Part shown: positions 12,656 to 25,756 of the stretch, one piece after another
How positions within the stretch are numbered: position 1 is the first letter of the stretch
Layout of the letters: every line of letters begins with the position of its first letter
NCBI RefSeq assembly: GCF_950023065.1
Contig: NC_088679.1
Coordinates: forward strand, 47,306,001-47,370,000
Direction of reading: 5' to 3'
DNA length: 64,000 bases
Source: Planococcus citri
Taxonomy: Eukaryota; Arthropoda; Insecta; Hemiptera; Pseudococcidae
Notes under the pieces: generated by a model
The model's database searches: none
The model's input: only the letters and a program-made list of their open reading frames with translations
What the model was told of the DNA's origin: nothing
Translations under genes and position numbers: made by a program

Positions 12656-15600
12656 TAAACTTGACCTTTCATTTAATAAACACTTTTCCGTAAATTACAT
12701 TGAGCGCTGTTCTCTCACATCAGTTTTGAGCTTAAGAAAACTGCACACGGGTATCTTCAAATAGTTTTAAACGCACGCCAACTTCAGCTCATCAGCCAAC
12801 CTCGTGCCAAATAACTTCACCGTAGAATAGATATAAAGTCAGTTACTTATCGCATCAGACAAATAATTTTTTTTGACCACCAACCATCATTTTAATGCTT
12901 TAAAGCATTTCAAAAAACCAAATCTATGGAATTTTTTCAACGAATAACATCTTGCGAGTATATTCTAATGCCGTAAATGTTTGTAGCATATCCCTATACA
13001 TAGCTCATCTGCTCGCGACGTTGCCAAGTATATTTCATAAAATTTTCATCATCAAAATACCAAAATTCACGCCCAACCCGAGTAGCATGAGCCGACATTA
13101 AAATGATATTTTCCACCTTACGAACTATAAGTTCTCCAGAAATTTGGTCACTTATCGTTTAATATTGATGAAATCAGTTTTTTTACATGCTGTTTTTTGA
13201 AATAAGTAGGTAGTTTATTTACATAATTAACGAAAAGAACGGCGAATCAATTACGTTGGAATTTCCAGAAAAATCAATCAGCTATTTGTTCAGGTGAAAA
13301 TTACCACCGCTATCTGTTCTCATTGAAGCAAAGTTTACAACTTCTCAGTACGTTTAGAGCGAGCCACCTGATGCAAATTGGTTCAATCCGAAACGCTAAA
13401 ATTGCGCCGAGCTTTTAAAAATGTTTCTGGTGAAAGTTACCGGAGCGTAGAGTTTTGGTAAGAATTTCAGAGATGGCGTTGTGCTGTGCTTTTACTCTTC
13501 GCTTGTCGTAAAAAGACTCGCATATAAAACAATGCCTTCGAGAACCAACGTGTTGCGCTTGATAACATTTATTGGAATGGAAAATGTGAAATGAGTTTCA
13601 CTTACGTATAAGTATCTATTAGAAGCTTTTTACGGACTCTAACAGAAAGAATTGACTCGATTATTATTTTTCGTAGGATAAATTTTTAAAATCGACCTCC
13701 AGTTTAGAGAAATTTTAAACGAAAGAGAAATTCATCCCTGTTATAAAAAAACTAACTTTCCGATATCGAGAACTTAAAGTTGAACATTTCGCATTTTTTA
13801 GTTGCTAGACTAAATTTTGTTTGACTTTTGATGAATTTTAAAAATTTCTGCAAGAGTGAAATATGTAGGTAGGTGCTTCTGCTTATACAAACTTTTCAAA
13901 ATTGATGCTCGCCAAATTAATTTTCCACTTCGGCTCCAGCCAAAATTTAAATTTTCCCTATAATTTTTAAAGAATTCCCTTCTTCTAAATGCGAAGTGAA
14001 GAGTATAAAAACCAATTTTTTTACAAGTTGAAAACGATAAAAAAAATAATTCTAAAATTGTCAATTTTGCAATTTTCTCAAAACGTCCATTTCTACCTCC
14101 TGAAGTTGACCCTACCTATGCAATCATGACAGACTCGAGAGTATGTGTACCAGGTACCTACAGGATAAAAAAATGAACATCGGAGTGAATTGAATTATCG
14201 TTTCGTTTTTGAGGCGATGGGTGGACGATTTGAAATTGTTGAAGGAAAGTCAACTTTTACTGGAGTTTTCACTAAATCGGCCTGAAAATTGTGGAAATTG
14301 ATTCAAGGAGTCAATTTTGAGGGTAGTACACGTTTTGAGTAATTTATTGCAAATAACTTATTGACAATTGTAAATTTAAAAAAAAAAAAATACGTATAAG
14401 ATTTGTGAACGTGTAAAAAAATAGTGTCACCTCGGATCTGAAATTCACCCACCTTCAGCGATTTGGAGTGCCGAACTTATGACAGGATGAAATTTTCAGC
14501 AGACAAAGTCGATACCCCTTCTGAGACAATTTGAAATTGCTGTAGAAAGTCTCATTCTCTATGAAGACTCCAAATCCGCTTGAAAATGATATTAATCGAT
14601 GAGAAGGGAGGGAGTCAGCTTAATATACTTATAAACCAAGTTTCAGATTTTTATCTTTATATTTGCTAGTTTTGTAGAAAATCAATCTGCTGTTACCATC
14701 ATTTTCAAAAAATCGCCAAAAATCGAAAAATAAACTTCAGCAGTAAAAAATTTGGTTTTGCAGTTTGAGTGACATGATCTTTCAGTTTCTCATCTTTTAA
14801 ATTTTTTGAATCACTTTTTTATACAAAAAGTAACTAATATAAATTTTGACTTACCTACTATGTCTAATACAAATAAACCAATTATGTACCCATACAAACA
14901 GGTAGGTACCGAATTAAAATCATACATTATTGATAGGTATAAAAAAGTGGCCAAAAATGGCTAGGAACTTGATAAACTACCTCAGAAACTTAATTTCTCA
15001 TAAGTGTAACCTTATGGCCGTATTTGTTACGCCTTCGATCGATTTGAGCACAATAAAAATGATATTTTAATTTTATGAGAGTATTTTGGGTCTCAAATTT
15101 TAATCATTTAAAAAATAACTAGGTACCCCAATGTCATCTCAATCAGCTTCGAACTTGTTTACGTAATGGAAATCCAATAAATGTGTAAAAAAATCTGACT
15201 TAACGACATGGAAACCACTTAAAATCCAACATTAATAGGTAGGCAAGTTGTACATACCTACAATAATAATTCATGCAGCAATTAGCGATCAAGTGCAAAA
15301 AAAAATAAGCTAGTGACTATAACTTCCAACTCGGTCGTATTATAGGTACATTTATATAATTGCCGAATGAATTAGCTATAAAATCGAGAAAAAAAAACTA
15401 AATAAATCAAATGTCGTGAAGTCGATTTATCTAATGACATCGGCAACGTAGCGGTGTGATAAAACGAGAAAAAAATCACGATATCCTAAACTCCTCGGCA
15501 ATTACATTTGATGAATTCAAAATTACTGCCAATCTCGTACAGACAAGCCATCCCTTGTTTTCACATTTCCCAACTGTCGTTGTGATTCGATACCTTGTAT

Positions 15601-17561
15601 AATTAGAATGTAATCAACAACGCGAATACCGAATACTCTTTCAATGCTGATGAAAATCTATATATATTGTCGTGTAGCTTCTAAACTAGGTTTAAAACCA
15701 CCGACAGAATCCGCTTTTAAGTATGATAATTATGAAAATTAATGTGCACTTTCTGCGTTGTAAATCCGCATTTGTATACGACTATTTTTCATGCTGTGAC
15801 CACAGTATTAGTGGTGGTGGTTGTTTTATACACAAACACGACGACGAAGGTAGAAAATGGAACTAGACCCACTTGAGACATTCTATGTAGTAGAATAATG
15901 AATATGTAGTTTACCTTTTCTATGCAGTTTTATCAGTAGGTAATACAACGTCATTCTCTGAAAAGGTTTTAATATTGCGAGTAAAAACTTATAGTAAATA
16001 AATACCTACGTTACGTGGTAGGTAAGTATAAGATAAAGGTGCCTAGACTGCCAATACCTATACAGATACCTACCTATATTATTTAGTCTGAACCTGAACC
16101 AAAGTTACCGACATAAACTTTGACTTTATAACTACATACCGTACCTAAATCGAATAGGTAGGTAACAATGATAGGCATGAAGCGCAGAAAGAGGATAAAT
16201 TAGGCGTGTAATTATACGTATAGTTTTGCTTATAACATCCTTGAAGAAGGACAACTTTATCTTGGCACTAAAGCGTAAAAATTTTTAAAACTTTTAAACG
16301 ATCAAATAAATAAGATTTTTTCTTTTAGTTTCATTTTCATTGGCTTCGTTTTTGGCCGTACCTAAACGATATAAATTGCTGAAAAAACGTCGATGTTTTA
16401 TTCTTATTTTTACACATTTTTCGTTCATATAAGTTCCACCTCATCCTTATCCAAAATTTCATTATAATCGTCATAAAATTTTTGGAATTTCAATTTTTTT
16501 CTAAAAAATTTCAATAGAAATGAATGCAGCACAAAACTTGTTATGCAACAAATCACACGATTCAAATTATTTTCAACTATAAGAGAGAGACCATTCTTTA
16601 AATTAATATAATCGAAAGAAATGCTTAATATTCTGTGATCAACCAAGAAGTTATGGAAACTTTCGAATGATGATATCTTTTAGAACTTCAATGAAGATTT
16701 ACAACAGTTAAACTTTAGCCTATTTATAATAAAATTCATTAAAAATAAATCAACGAAATGTTTAATTAGCAAAATCAACGTTGAATCTGATTGAAACACA
16801 TTACCTTTTAAATCTTTTTTGTCGTTTTTATCATAAAACTGTGCACAAGTTTGCGTATAATTACTAACCGCCCACTTTCCTTGGTTTTTAATTAAAGTGT
16901 GTTTTTCCGTTTTTATTTTTTAATTTACATTGCTTCTATCGCCCTTTATATAACATTACCTAGGTAGATTAGTTTTATTGCAAAAATACACTAACTACCT
17001 ACCCAACTATCTATCTACCTATCTGCAATCAAACAGAAATCATTATTAGGAAGTTGAGCGAATTCGACGATGTTTTTTAATTAATAAAGGAATGGAGCGA
17101 AGGTACGTGAATTATTAGAAACATTCTGCGCGCAAAAACTACACAAAACTCCGCAGCAGAAAATAAATTGACGACTTCGAGTTGAAACGTGCTTTATAAC
17201 AAAATAAAATTTAATTTAACTTCTAACCTGTTGACAAAATTCAAAAAATTAATCCAAGTAGAGAAAATGAAGCTGTGCTTTCATCTAGTCACCCTTTTGT
17301 TTAATGTCCCTACCTTTTTACACGAAGGGTATTCCGAATAATAATAAAAAAACCCTCAACGCGTAATGCCACAGTCTGCGGATTATATGAGTACAGCTGT
17401 CAGGCTCCAGCCATTAGGTGGAAGTAACCTACTCCAGTACAGTTTTTTTTTCAACAGGCTATTTTTTTTTCTAAATTTCTGGTAGAATTTACCTACTCCG
17501 TATAAACAATACTTGTACATACAAAGCAAAATATGAATGATAGATTTGTTATCTAACTCAC
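12656..17561. other. AT-rich noncoding DNA
   Basis: No supported gene. The stretch contains long A and T runs, scattered GTAGGTA words and a degenerate CTACCTA/CTATCTA run near 16990-17030. A segment near 13440-13500 has an acceptor-like TTTCAG followed by a short open stretch, but all frames close quickly. It lies downstream of the 17.5-kb exon on the minus strand and may be part of that gene's next intron. Confidence 0.5.
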
Positions 17562-17750
17562 ATGATGTCGCCAAGCTTCACTCTGGTTTGTATTAGCGCA
17601 CATGTCTTGTGATCTGATGTAGTCACAGCTCTTCTCCTGCCACGATACCGAGGGCTATAAGCCGGTGTAATGGTTGGCCCCGGTAGCACCTGAGCGCTTT
17701 CTTTCCGTTTTAAACTCATATGTCGGCCTACCACGCCGCTGATCATTCTG
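17562..17750 (-). CDS. Internal coding exon of an unidentified gene
   Basis: On the minus strand a T-rich tract ends in TTTCAGCAG, then about 189 bases stay open in one frame and stop exactly at a consensus donor, CAT|GTGAGT (GT at 17560-17561). G+C content is near half, against about a third in the flanks. The exon enters with one base of a split codon and leaves with two, so its length is a multiple of three and it is phase-symmetric. The 62 complete codons include SLKRKESAQV, a basic SPRYRGRRRA stretch and a C-terminal ALIQTRVKLGDIM. There are no membrane segments; the composition suggests a cytoplasmic, partly disordered linker. The CAGCAG acceptor allows a 3-base shift. I do not recognise the family. 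Neighbouring exons are not visible nearby, which implies long introns. Confidence 0.75.
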
Positions 17751-18695
17751 CTGAAACAAAAAACAAAATAAAAATTCAGTTTAATCAATTTAGCGAATAA
17801 GCCATCTCTCTCTTTTTTTTTTTTTTTTTTTTAAAGGACGTCGATCTAACGAAGAATTGGATCAAAGTACATTTACAGTTACTTGCATCATCAATGGAAG
17901 GCTACCTGGTCTGTGCAAATGAATGCTCCTAAGTTTTTTAAAAATCTCCACCAAAGATCAGATTTTACATAATTTTTTTTCAAGCACCTATTATGTTGTT
18001 CAGCATGTTAACTTTACATAAAAATCATAAAAAATGTTTAAATTTGAAATTTTGGCTGTACAGAAAGCTTTGAAAAAACTATCACCACAACTGGTACTTT
18101 ACCCTATTTGTCATTTAATATTTAAAATTTTTTGAGCTATCTCTGAAAAATGTTTAAAAAGTTCACCAAAAATTACGAAAAGTAAAATTACATGTAAGTA
18201 AACGAAAAGTCAAGTTTTGACATAAATGATGTTCTAACGTAAGCACAGTCGAGAAGTTCTGCACAGCACGATCAGAGTTCGAGATAATTGTGTGAAAACG
18301 TTGCAGTATAGAATCTAGGGTTGATAGCGTTTTTACGGCAAACTGGTTATGCAATTTTATTAACACGAATGACGACTAATTGAATACAATGAAGAGCTCT
18401 ATTCCAAAGTGGGTTAAATCATTTTTTCCACCCAAAAATGCGTTTACAATTTTTGATGCTAAAATTTGTTCTGTTTCCAAAGGTCGGTGCACCTTTCCTT
18501 TCTTTGGACATAGAACAATTGTTTGTGGAAAAATTTATTTTGAAAAATCGATGACTTGACTCACTTTTGAAGCAAAAATCTTCGTAAAACGTGTTTTTTT
18601 AAAAAATGACTTAGGAATAGAGCTCTTCATAATGATTTGCAGGTTCCGCTCATCGAAAGCTACGTAGGTGTAGGTACTAACGGAACACTTTTTGG
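17751..18695. other. Probable intron, noncoding
   Basis: On the minus strand this lies directly upstream of the 17.5-kb exon and begins with its acceptor and polypyrimidine tract. A T run of about 20 bases lies near 17812-17832. The second copy of the dispersed 36-bp motif is inside. No coding frame is supported. Confidence 0.55.
18329..18364 (+). repeat. Dispersed 36-bp motif, copy 2
   Basis: This reads TTTTTACGGCAAACTGG then TTATGCAATTTTATTAACA. It differs from copy 1 by a few substitutions and shares no flanking similarity with it beyond the motif. Confidence 0.65.
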
Positions 18696-18872
18696 TACAG
18701 GGTGCCCAGAAACATCGTGAACCCCTAAAAATAGTGAATGATAATAATGATAGCACATGATTGGTTGTTGGACTGGAGAGATAACATTCCACCAATCCTA
18801 TTTCACGTTGCCAACCTATACTTTTAATGAAAAACTTTCTTTGGGGTTCACAATATTTCTGGGCATCCTGTA
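18696..18872. mobile_element. Tc1/mariner-like MITE (173 bp), TA-flanked
   Basis: The element is 18698-18870, bounded by TA at 18696-18697 and 18871-18872. The left end begins CAGGGTGCCCAGAAACATCG. The reverse complement of the right end begins CAGGATGCCCAGAAATATTG. The first 28 bases agree at 25 positions and all three differences are transitions, as expected of an ageing element. It has no coding capacity. A TA duplication fits the Tc1/mariner superfamily, but 2-bp flanks alone are weak evidence, so the superfamily is tentative. Confidence 0.7.
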
Positions 18873-21800
18873 TGTACTTATGTAGGTACTAGCTAGGTAG
18901 GTACTCAAGATACTTCATCGTATTATTCATCGCAAATTCTAAAAATGACCAAAACGATTTTGAAACGAGATCAATTTTGGATTTGAAGATTCATTTTCAT
19001 ACGATTTTTTTCTCCTTTAAAATTGAAACTTTGATCGCTTCATTGAGATTTTTCAACTTTTTTCGAAATTAAAACGAATCCAAAAAAATTAAAATGTCGA
19101 GAAACATTTTTTAAATTTGAAGGCAAAATGGAAAAATGATACTCGACTATAAATAGCTCCAAACTTTCCAGTATAGTGATTTTGCTACAATTATCAAAGA
19201 GGAATTTAAAAAATGCACGGAAAAATTTGCTACCCATGTTCATCAAAACTGAAAATGGAATACATGATTTTAATTTATTGATCTTTTCCCTGAAGAGAAT
19301 AAATTGAAGTGATTGAATATACTCGTAGATTTTATATTTGTATCATACAATGATTAATTTTTCATTCCTCAACTTGAAGAAACTGAAATAAAAAATTAAT
19401 GCCAAACATTTTTTTTCATAAGAATTTTAAAATTTCATTACCAAGTAGGTATCACTTCAAATCGTTCCCCAAGATAGATTTCGTAACAAAAAACGGTTAC
19501 ATTTTTTGTTTAATGACTGCTGCTCAACTAATTAAAATTAAAGATTGACACCATGTTTGTAAAAAGTGTTTCATTTTCTTGTGGGTATAAGTAACCGTCA
19601 GCTGGTCGTTTTCAGATCTTTGGTATGCCAGTCTTTTGATGGGACACCTTGTATATATATACATGAAGAAGGAATAAAAGACGTTTATCGTAGCCGGAAG
19701 TCATAATAATGTGATGGGGAAGGATTTTTATTTTCTACGCATATTTGCGGATGAAATACCAATATTTATATAAAATGTCTCAGCGACGCAACTTCAGCTT
19801 ATTTCAAAACAATAGCATTCGTGGCATAACTGTGTCAAAACTTGTATAATTAAATTGTAGGTGTACCGCAGTGTTGAAAGGGTGACAATCGGTCAGTTTG
19901 GATTACATTGTTTGCAAAGCCAATAAAAACTGATGCCTGGACGATGATCACTTCGCCGAAGGTTAAACCAACCGTAGGGGTGGGTATGACTGGATACGCG
20001 TACAATATTTCACTGCTTCGATACATAACTAAATGCACTGTTTAGCTGGCGATCGATCAATCACCGTCTATATGTAGCAACTATCTCTTCTAACCCATTT
20101 CACTAATTAAGCGGTCTTCGCTGTCCCACCTCTTTTCGCTTTCTCCAAACTTTCGTCTTTGAAAATCATCTCTTACGTGAGAAACCCCTTCAAACTAGCA
20201 ATTTAATTAAAATTTGCTTCACTATGGGCCCCTTTATCAAGCATATTTTCTTTGTTTCGGCAGATTTTAGTTCTAAACGAGGATAATTATTCTTTTTCGA
20301 TGGTATTGTCTCTCTCTTTTCGCTTTAATGTCTCGATAAAAATTTCCACGTATTCGAGAAAGCGCGCAAATAACTTGACTTACTAAACGCTGATAAAACC
20401 ATTTTATTCATTTCGATAAATTCTTATCATCTAACGATACTGATTCCAACAAACGAACAAGAGAATTCGCTAGGTAGGTATCATATTTTACGAGTATTTT
20501 CGCTTTAATTTTCTGCTAACGAAATCGTCCAACTGTACAATACACATAAGTATAAATGTTCTTGTAGTTTTTGAATCAGAAAGTTTTCAATTATTTTTGA
20601 AACGAGAAATGGAACTTTATATTTCACGGAGACTGAATTGCCGCGGTCTTCTTTATTATATGATTTTTGTTCGTTTAGTTTTCACCCCAGATTACCTAAT
20701 ATTACACGCTTTTACTCGAATAATTGAATTGTCGTACAATGAAATAGTACACTCCGTGTTCACATTGACAGATGTAATTACACTCGTTCATATAGGTAAT
20801 TTGATGCTCGTATTTTTTGAATCGTTATGTTTGAAGAAAAATTTGAAATTCCATACAAACAATGTTGGTATTAATCTAATGTAATGGCGGGGGTAAAGGG
20901 AAGTTGGATACCGCAAAAGTTGGATAATTAAGCAGGAATATGTATACCTATATAAAATAAATATTTTCAACTTAATGTAGAAATTACGTCAATTGAAAAA
21001 TGTTAAAAAATTATCTACCTGAGCACTGATTTTTATTTTCAATTTTTTTCTTTAGATTAGTGTACTCGTAAGTTTGAAAGATTATTTCTATAATTTTGCA
21101 GTTTCAACATTTGTATTCTTTTCTCAAAAGTTGTCACTTCTCAACTCTAACTCTATATTTATTTACGTTTGGAAAAATTCGTTTTTTTTTTAAAATTACT
21201 TTGGCTATTTTTCAGATTTAAATTTTTTTTTTTGCAAGTTTTGTTTGAATCACAAAACAAATTTTACGCACTTCTCATCTCTTCTAAAAAGAGCAAATTT
21301 CCTTAAAACACTCAACTGTGTGACAAAAAAACTCAGTCAACATAAAAAAAAATAAACAAATGAAGAAGTAAGCGCAGAGCTCTTGCGTGAAAATCTTTTC
21401 GTTTTTCTATGGCAGAATTTCTGTTACTCGTACGCAGCAGTACCAACGTTTGTCAACAAAAGGTAACCACACTCAATTAATCTTCCACTGGACAAGTTAA
21501 CAAAACCACTTTACACAAGAAAAATAGGTGTCTACTACTTACACTCATTTCTCCGCAGATGAATCTACAAGAAACAACAATTTTTTGATTACTGCCACAT
21601 TTCAATGAACAAATAGGTATTTCACGCTTTATATTTCATTTCCAAAAATTGAAAAATAGAAAGGGATTGTCTATTTTTTTTTTTTTTTTTTGAAAGTGAG
21701 AGATAGAGAGAGAGAGAACTTTATAAACATAGAAAGGTACTTTTTTCTTCATATCAAGATGTGACTTGAAAAAAAAATGGCCAATGACAATGAATTTTGT

Positions 21801-24800
21801 ATATGAAGATGAAAATTAGCAAAAATAAACTACATCAAAAAGAATTATTTTTGAAAAATTGAATGATAGGCAACACCTCGGTAAATTGTGGATTTTCATT
21901 CGGAAAAATTCTGAACACTTCGAGTATGTTTTGAGATCTTTCGCAGACATCTTCAGAATAGTTCTTTAAAAAAATCCTCAACCGCCTTATGTAAGTACCA
22001 GGTACCCTACCTATATTGTAGCATGAGAGACAGACATCGATGTTAATTCCAAGCTCGACGAGTGAAATATTTGTTCTCCCTGTTCTTATTATGAAAAATG
22101 GCGGTTTTGAGAGATAAGATTATTGAAATGTTCCGATGTCTCGATAATTTTAACTCTGCTCTTCAACTCGTAAATATCATTTCTGTTGATGAGTGCAGAT
22201 GTAATTTTTAGTGTGGGCATCAGCCTATTCATTTTTTTTGAATTTATGTGTACAAACACCTTCCTAATTGACCCACTGATTCCAATCTTACTTTTCGTGC
22301 CGGTGCATCCTATTTACACATTCCTACTTATATCATACTGTTGAAACTCCCACTCCTTGAAGAAATATTACCACCTTGTCCCCCTCAGTTAAAAATTCGA
22401 GATGAATGCTAAATGCTGCTTCTGCTGCGTTCCAAAATCTAAATGATTAAAAATTTAAAACACTTCTATTGAAATTGAAAAAAAAAACATAAAATTAAAC
22501 AGGAACAATATCAACATCTTCATGATGAATATTTTGAAACATAAACTTGACGATTTTCGACTTAAATTTGCATAATTATGTAAGTATCAAGAATACAACA
22601 CACGATGAGTGTGTTTTGAATGAAAGTTGTAACAAAAACAAAACCCTATTCTCACGATACATATCCAAATTGCCGATATAAATTTATGAATATGTACAAC
22701 GAGTAACGATAAATTTTCTATAGGCCTATTTGATTACGACACGCAGTAAAGTCAGTTCGTTTATTTACTCAACAAAGTGAGAATCTACAAACAAACGCGT
22801 GAATTTTTTTTTATTTGTTTTGTTCCCTTCAGTGTTTTGGATTTCTATTAAAGATTGAAGAAACAGGGGTTACCTTTATTCGTACAATTTCCAAAAGTTT
22901 TCCGCTTCTTTGCCTTTTCGTTTTTGCTGCTTACTAATTTCCTGTGTAACTTTTACTCTATTGTAACATAAGATAAAGTAATTATTTTCCGAGTGAAAAT
23001 TTTTTGAATACAAGACTATGTATAAATCCTGCTTCAGGTACTTCGGAACGAGTTTACAAGAGCTATGAAATTTGTAATAAGCTCGATAGTGTTATTATGA
23101 CATTCTGCCTAACTGACGTGGCCCAACGTTACTCTATACACGAGATGAAGGATATTTTAAATATAACTTTTTGTTTCTTCACTTCTACCTTTCGATTTTT
23201 TTGGAAGTGGTATAGCTCTTCAAAGTTTGAAAAATTACTATAAAAACTCGTTAAAATTTTTTTGAAAGCCTTTAAATTGTATTACTTACTCGCAACGTGG
23301 CGTATTTTTCCGCAGTTTTATCAGGTGATTGATCAATCCGAGCTAATGCAGAATTTTAATTTCTTATATGTACCTACATACGAAAAAGGCATTTAGCATA
23401 CCCGAAAATCTAGGCCTAACGATACGCTATGTTCTGCTGTAGTTTGTGTACCTTAGCAACATGATTTGAAAATTCGTTCACACAGCCTTTAAATATTCCA
23501 CAGACCTATAATTTTATCATGCTAAGAGATAAATCAAATTCATCGCTGTGCTCCGTACAACGTTCACGTCAACACCTAAAATAGCTAATTTATTCAAGAG
23601 CTGGCCGATCAAACTGTATTTTTGAATGGGCTTCTTTAACCGCGTAATCTAATTAATATATGTAGTAAACCAGGATAGGATATAGCCTACCACTTTTCAA
23701 TCTAACGGAATAAATATGGAATTTCGATCACTACAGATGATTTTTTAAAAATGAAATGAATGCGCGGAAAATGCATAATTATGGTGTTCAATTCATTATA
23801 AGGTATTCATGAAAATTTTCAAAAACATCACGGAAGTAATTTAAAACCATACTTAACTGCGGGCAGTTGATTTTTTCCTCAGCTTGAATTTACTTCCTCT
23901 CCTGTCAATTTTAAACAAGTGACCCTATCAAGAACTTAAAAACACCTAGTTCCTAATAACGTTTCTTCAAATTTTTGAAGTGGAAAATGTACCTATTGGA
24001 ATGTTGAAAAACCCAAGTAACACTTGAAATTAAGTCAAATAGAATCATTTTCAATATTGCTTACAGATGATGATCGTCATCAGACTCGATCAGATCATTA
24101 TTCTAATGATGTGCACATGACAATGCTAAGCTTAAATGAGCTCGTGTACTAGCAAATCTTCTTTGCAAAATACACAATTATATGAACCTACCAATTCTCT
24201 TTTTGAGGCTTGGAAGACTATCAATATCAAAAACGGGCTTTTGGTTGCTATAGAGCCTTGTGCTGGTTTCAAAGATGACTATTTGCGAGTATTTTACCAT
24301 TTGTTTACAGTGGGCCTTATTAGAAACACTTGCTATAATCAATATATTGTCTTGTTCAAAAACAGTTACAAACATCAATTTTTCTTTAAAACTGAATACA
24401 CCATTGGAAAGAGGATAAAATCTGTTGGGTACCAGATTGGATTCAATTATGGATACAATAAATTATGCAGTCAACTTTAGAATTTTTTTTTCATAAAAAA
24501 AAGTGGCCTATAAAATGTATTACTCAACTCGAGAGTCGTGTTTTTCAAAGACGACTGAAACTCAATTATTAATTTTTGCCCAAATATTTCTACAAAGGTA
24601 AAATCACAGTTGGGAGGTTGCGATTAGAATCGTCTTTCGTCAACTAGCGCTATTTTGCGGTTTGAGCGCATAGCAGCGGAGAAAATCTGGTGGTGTCCTT
24701 ATTAGGACTACCTACCTTAAATTAACAATACTTACCTAGTCGAATAGGCGAATACGAGTAATTAGCAATCTGTTGTATTACGAAATAGTTATTCGTTAAT

Positions 24801-25021
24801 ATTAATAGAATTTACATCCAATTTTCCAGTCTCTTGTTTTAATATTATTAAAAGTATTAGGCTCATATTATACGCAAGCATTACAAAAAAATTACCAAGT
24901 TAAAATCTGATAATAACTGAAAATGAAAATTACATGATAAAGGCGAAAAACAAAACGCTGCTAAAAGTAAGGGATTATGTTCAAGTAAGCGGATTCCTGA
25001 CTTGTTCGTTCGAAAGAACAT
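18873..25021. other. AT-rich noncoding DNA
   Basis: No gene is supported. Notable items are a GC-richer segment at 19860-20040 open on both strands, a lone CACTATGGGCC word at 20220 resembling the Transib end at 3951, an 18-base T run followed by a GA-rich tract at 21674-21718, and a 114-codon frame at 24136-24480 that starts with ATG and matches nothing I recognise. A GGGACACCTTGTATA word near 19640 resembles a lone transposon end. Confidence 0.5.
21674..21718. repeat. Poly-T and GA simple repeat
   Basis: Eighteen consecutive T are followed, after a short gap, by a GAGAGATAGAGAGAGAGAGAA tract. This is ordinary low-complexity DNA. Confidence 0.9.
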
Positions 25022-25756
25022 TATTCCCCGAAAAAATACTTTTAAAAAGCAAAAAACCCGCCAAGCTAGAAAAAAACTGCAAAAGTTGGTCTTTAAAAAA
25101 AAAACTAATAGATAAATGCACCTCAAAAAAAAAAAAAAAAAAAACAGGAACCTTCTGCTGAAAAAATAATGTGATATCAAACTACCACCAAGCAATCAGT
25201 TGTTTTAAAAATCAATTTTTTTCTGTCTGGACATTGAAAAATTTTAGACGCATCAGTTTTAATGATGTACCTACTTTACAAAATCATATCAAAGTAAAAA
25301 GTGCTTGAAAATCATTGTAGCGTAGGATAGTAACACTCAAATCCATCAGGTATTGAAAATGAATTTGAAAACCGGGCTGAAAAGAAAGTTCCCACCAAGC
25401 TTGGCCCGGTTTTCAAATTCATTTTCAATACCTGATGGATTTGAGTGTTACTATCCTACGCTACAATGATTTTCAAGCACTTTTTACTTTGATATGATTT
25501 TGTAAAGTAGGTACATCATTAAAACTGATGCGTCTAAAATTTTTCAATGTCCAGACAGAAAAAAATTGATTTTTAAAACAACTGATTGCTTGGTGGTAGT
25601 TTGATATCACATTATTTTTTCAGCAGAAGGTTCCTGTTTTTTTTTTTTTTTTTGAGGTGCATTTATCTATTAGTTTTTTTTTTAAAGACCAACTTTTGCA
25701 GTTTTTTTCTAGCTTGGCGGGTTTTTTGCTTTTTAAAAGTATTTTTTCGGGGAATA
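25022..25756. repeat. 353-bp near-perfect inverted repeat (long hairpin)
   Basis: The left arm 25022-25377 and right arm 25404-25756 are reverse complements around a 26-base loop. By eye the only difference is the length of one homopolymer (20 A at 25125-25144 against 17 T at 25637-25653). A transcript across it would fold into a stem of about 350 bp, the kind of substrate Dicer-2 can process as an insect hairpin RNA. The outer ends of the arms carry the CTAGCTTGGCGGG core of the tandem array that follows on the right, so the locus may have arisen by inverted duplication of part of that array. A palindromic assembly artefact is possible. No target duplication was found. Confidence 0.9.

Noticed and set aside
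20220..20230. CACTATGGGCC word resembling the Transib end
   Set aside because: Similarity stops after 11 bases and no partner end or duplication was found.
24136..24480. 114-codon ATG frame on the plus strand
   Set aside because: The length is near what is expected once or so by chance in 64 kb at this base composition, there is no motif, and a stop lies directly before the ATG. Kept only as a note in the noncoding entry.
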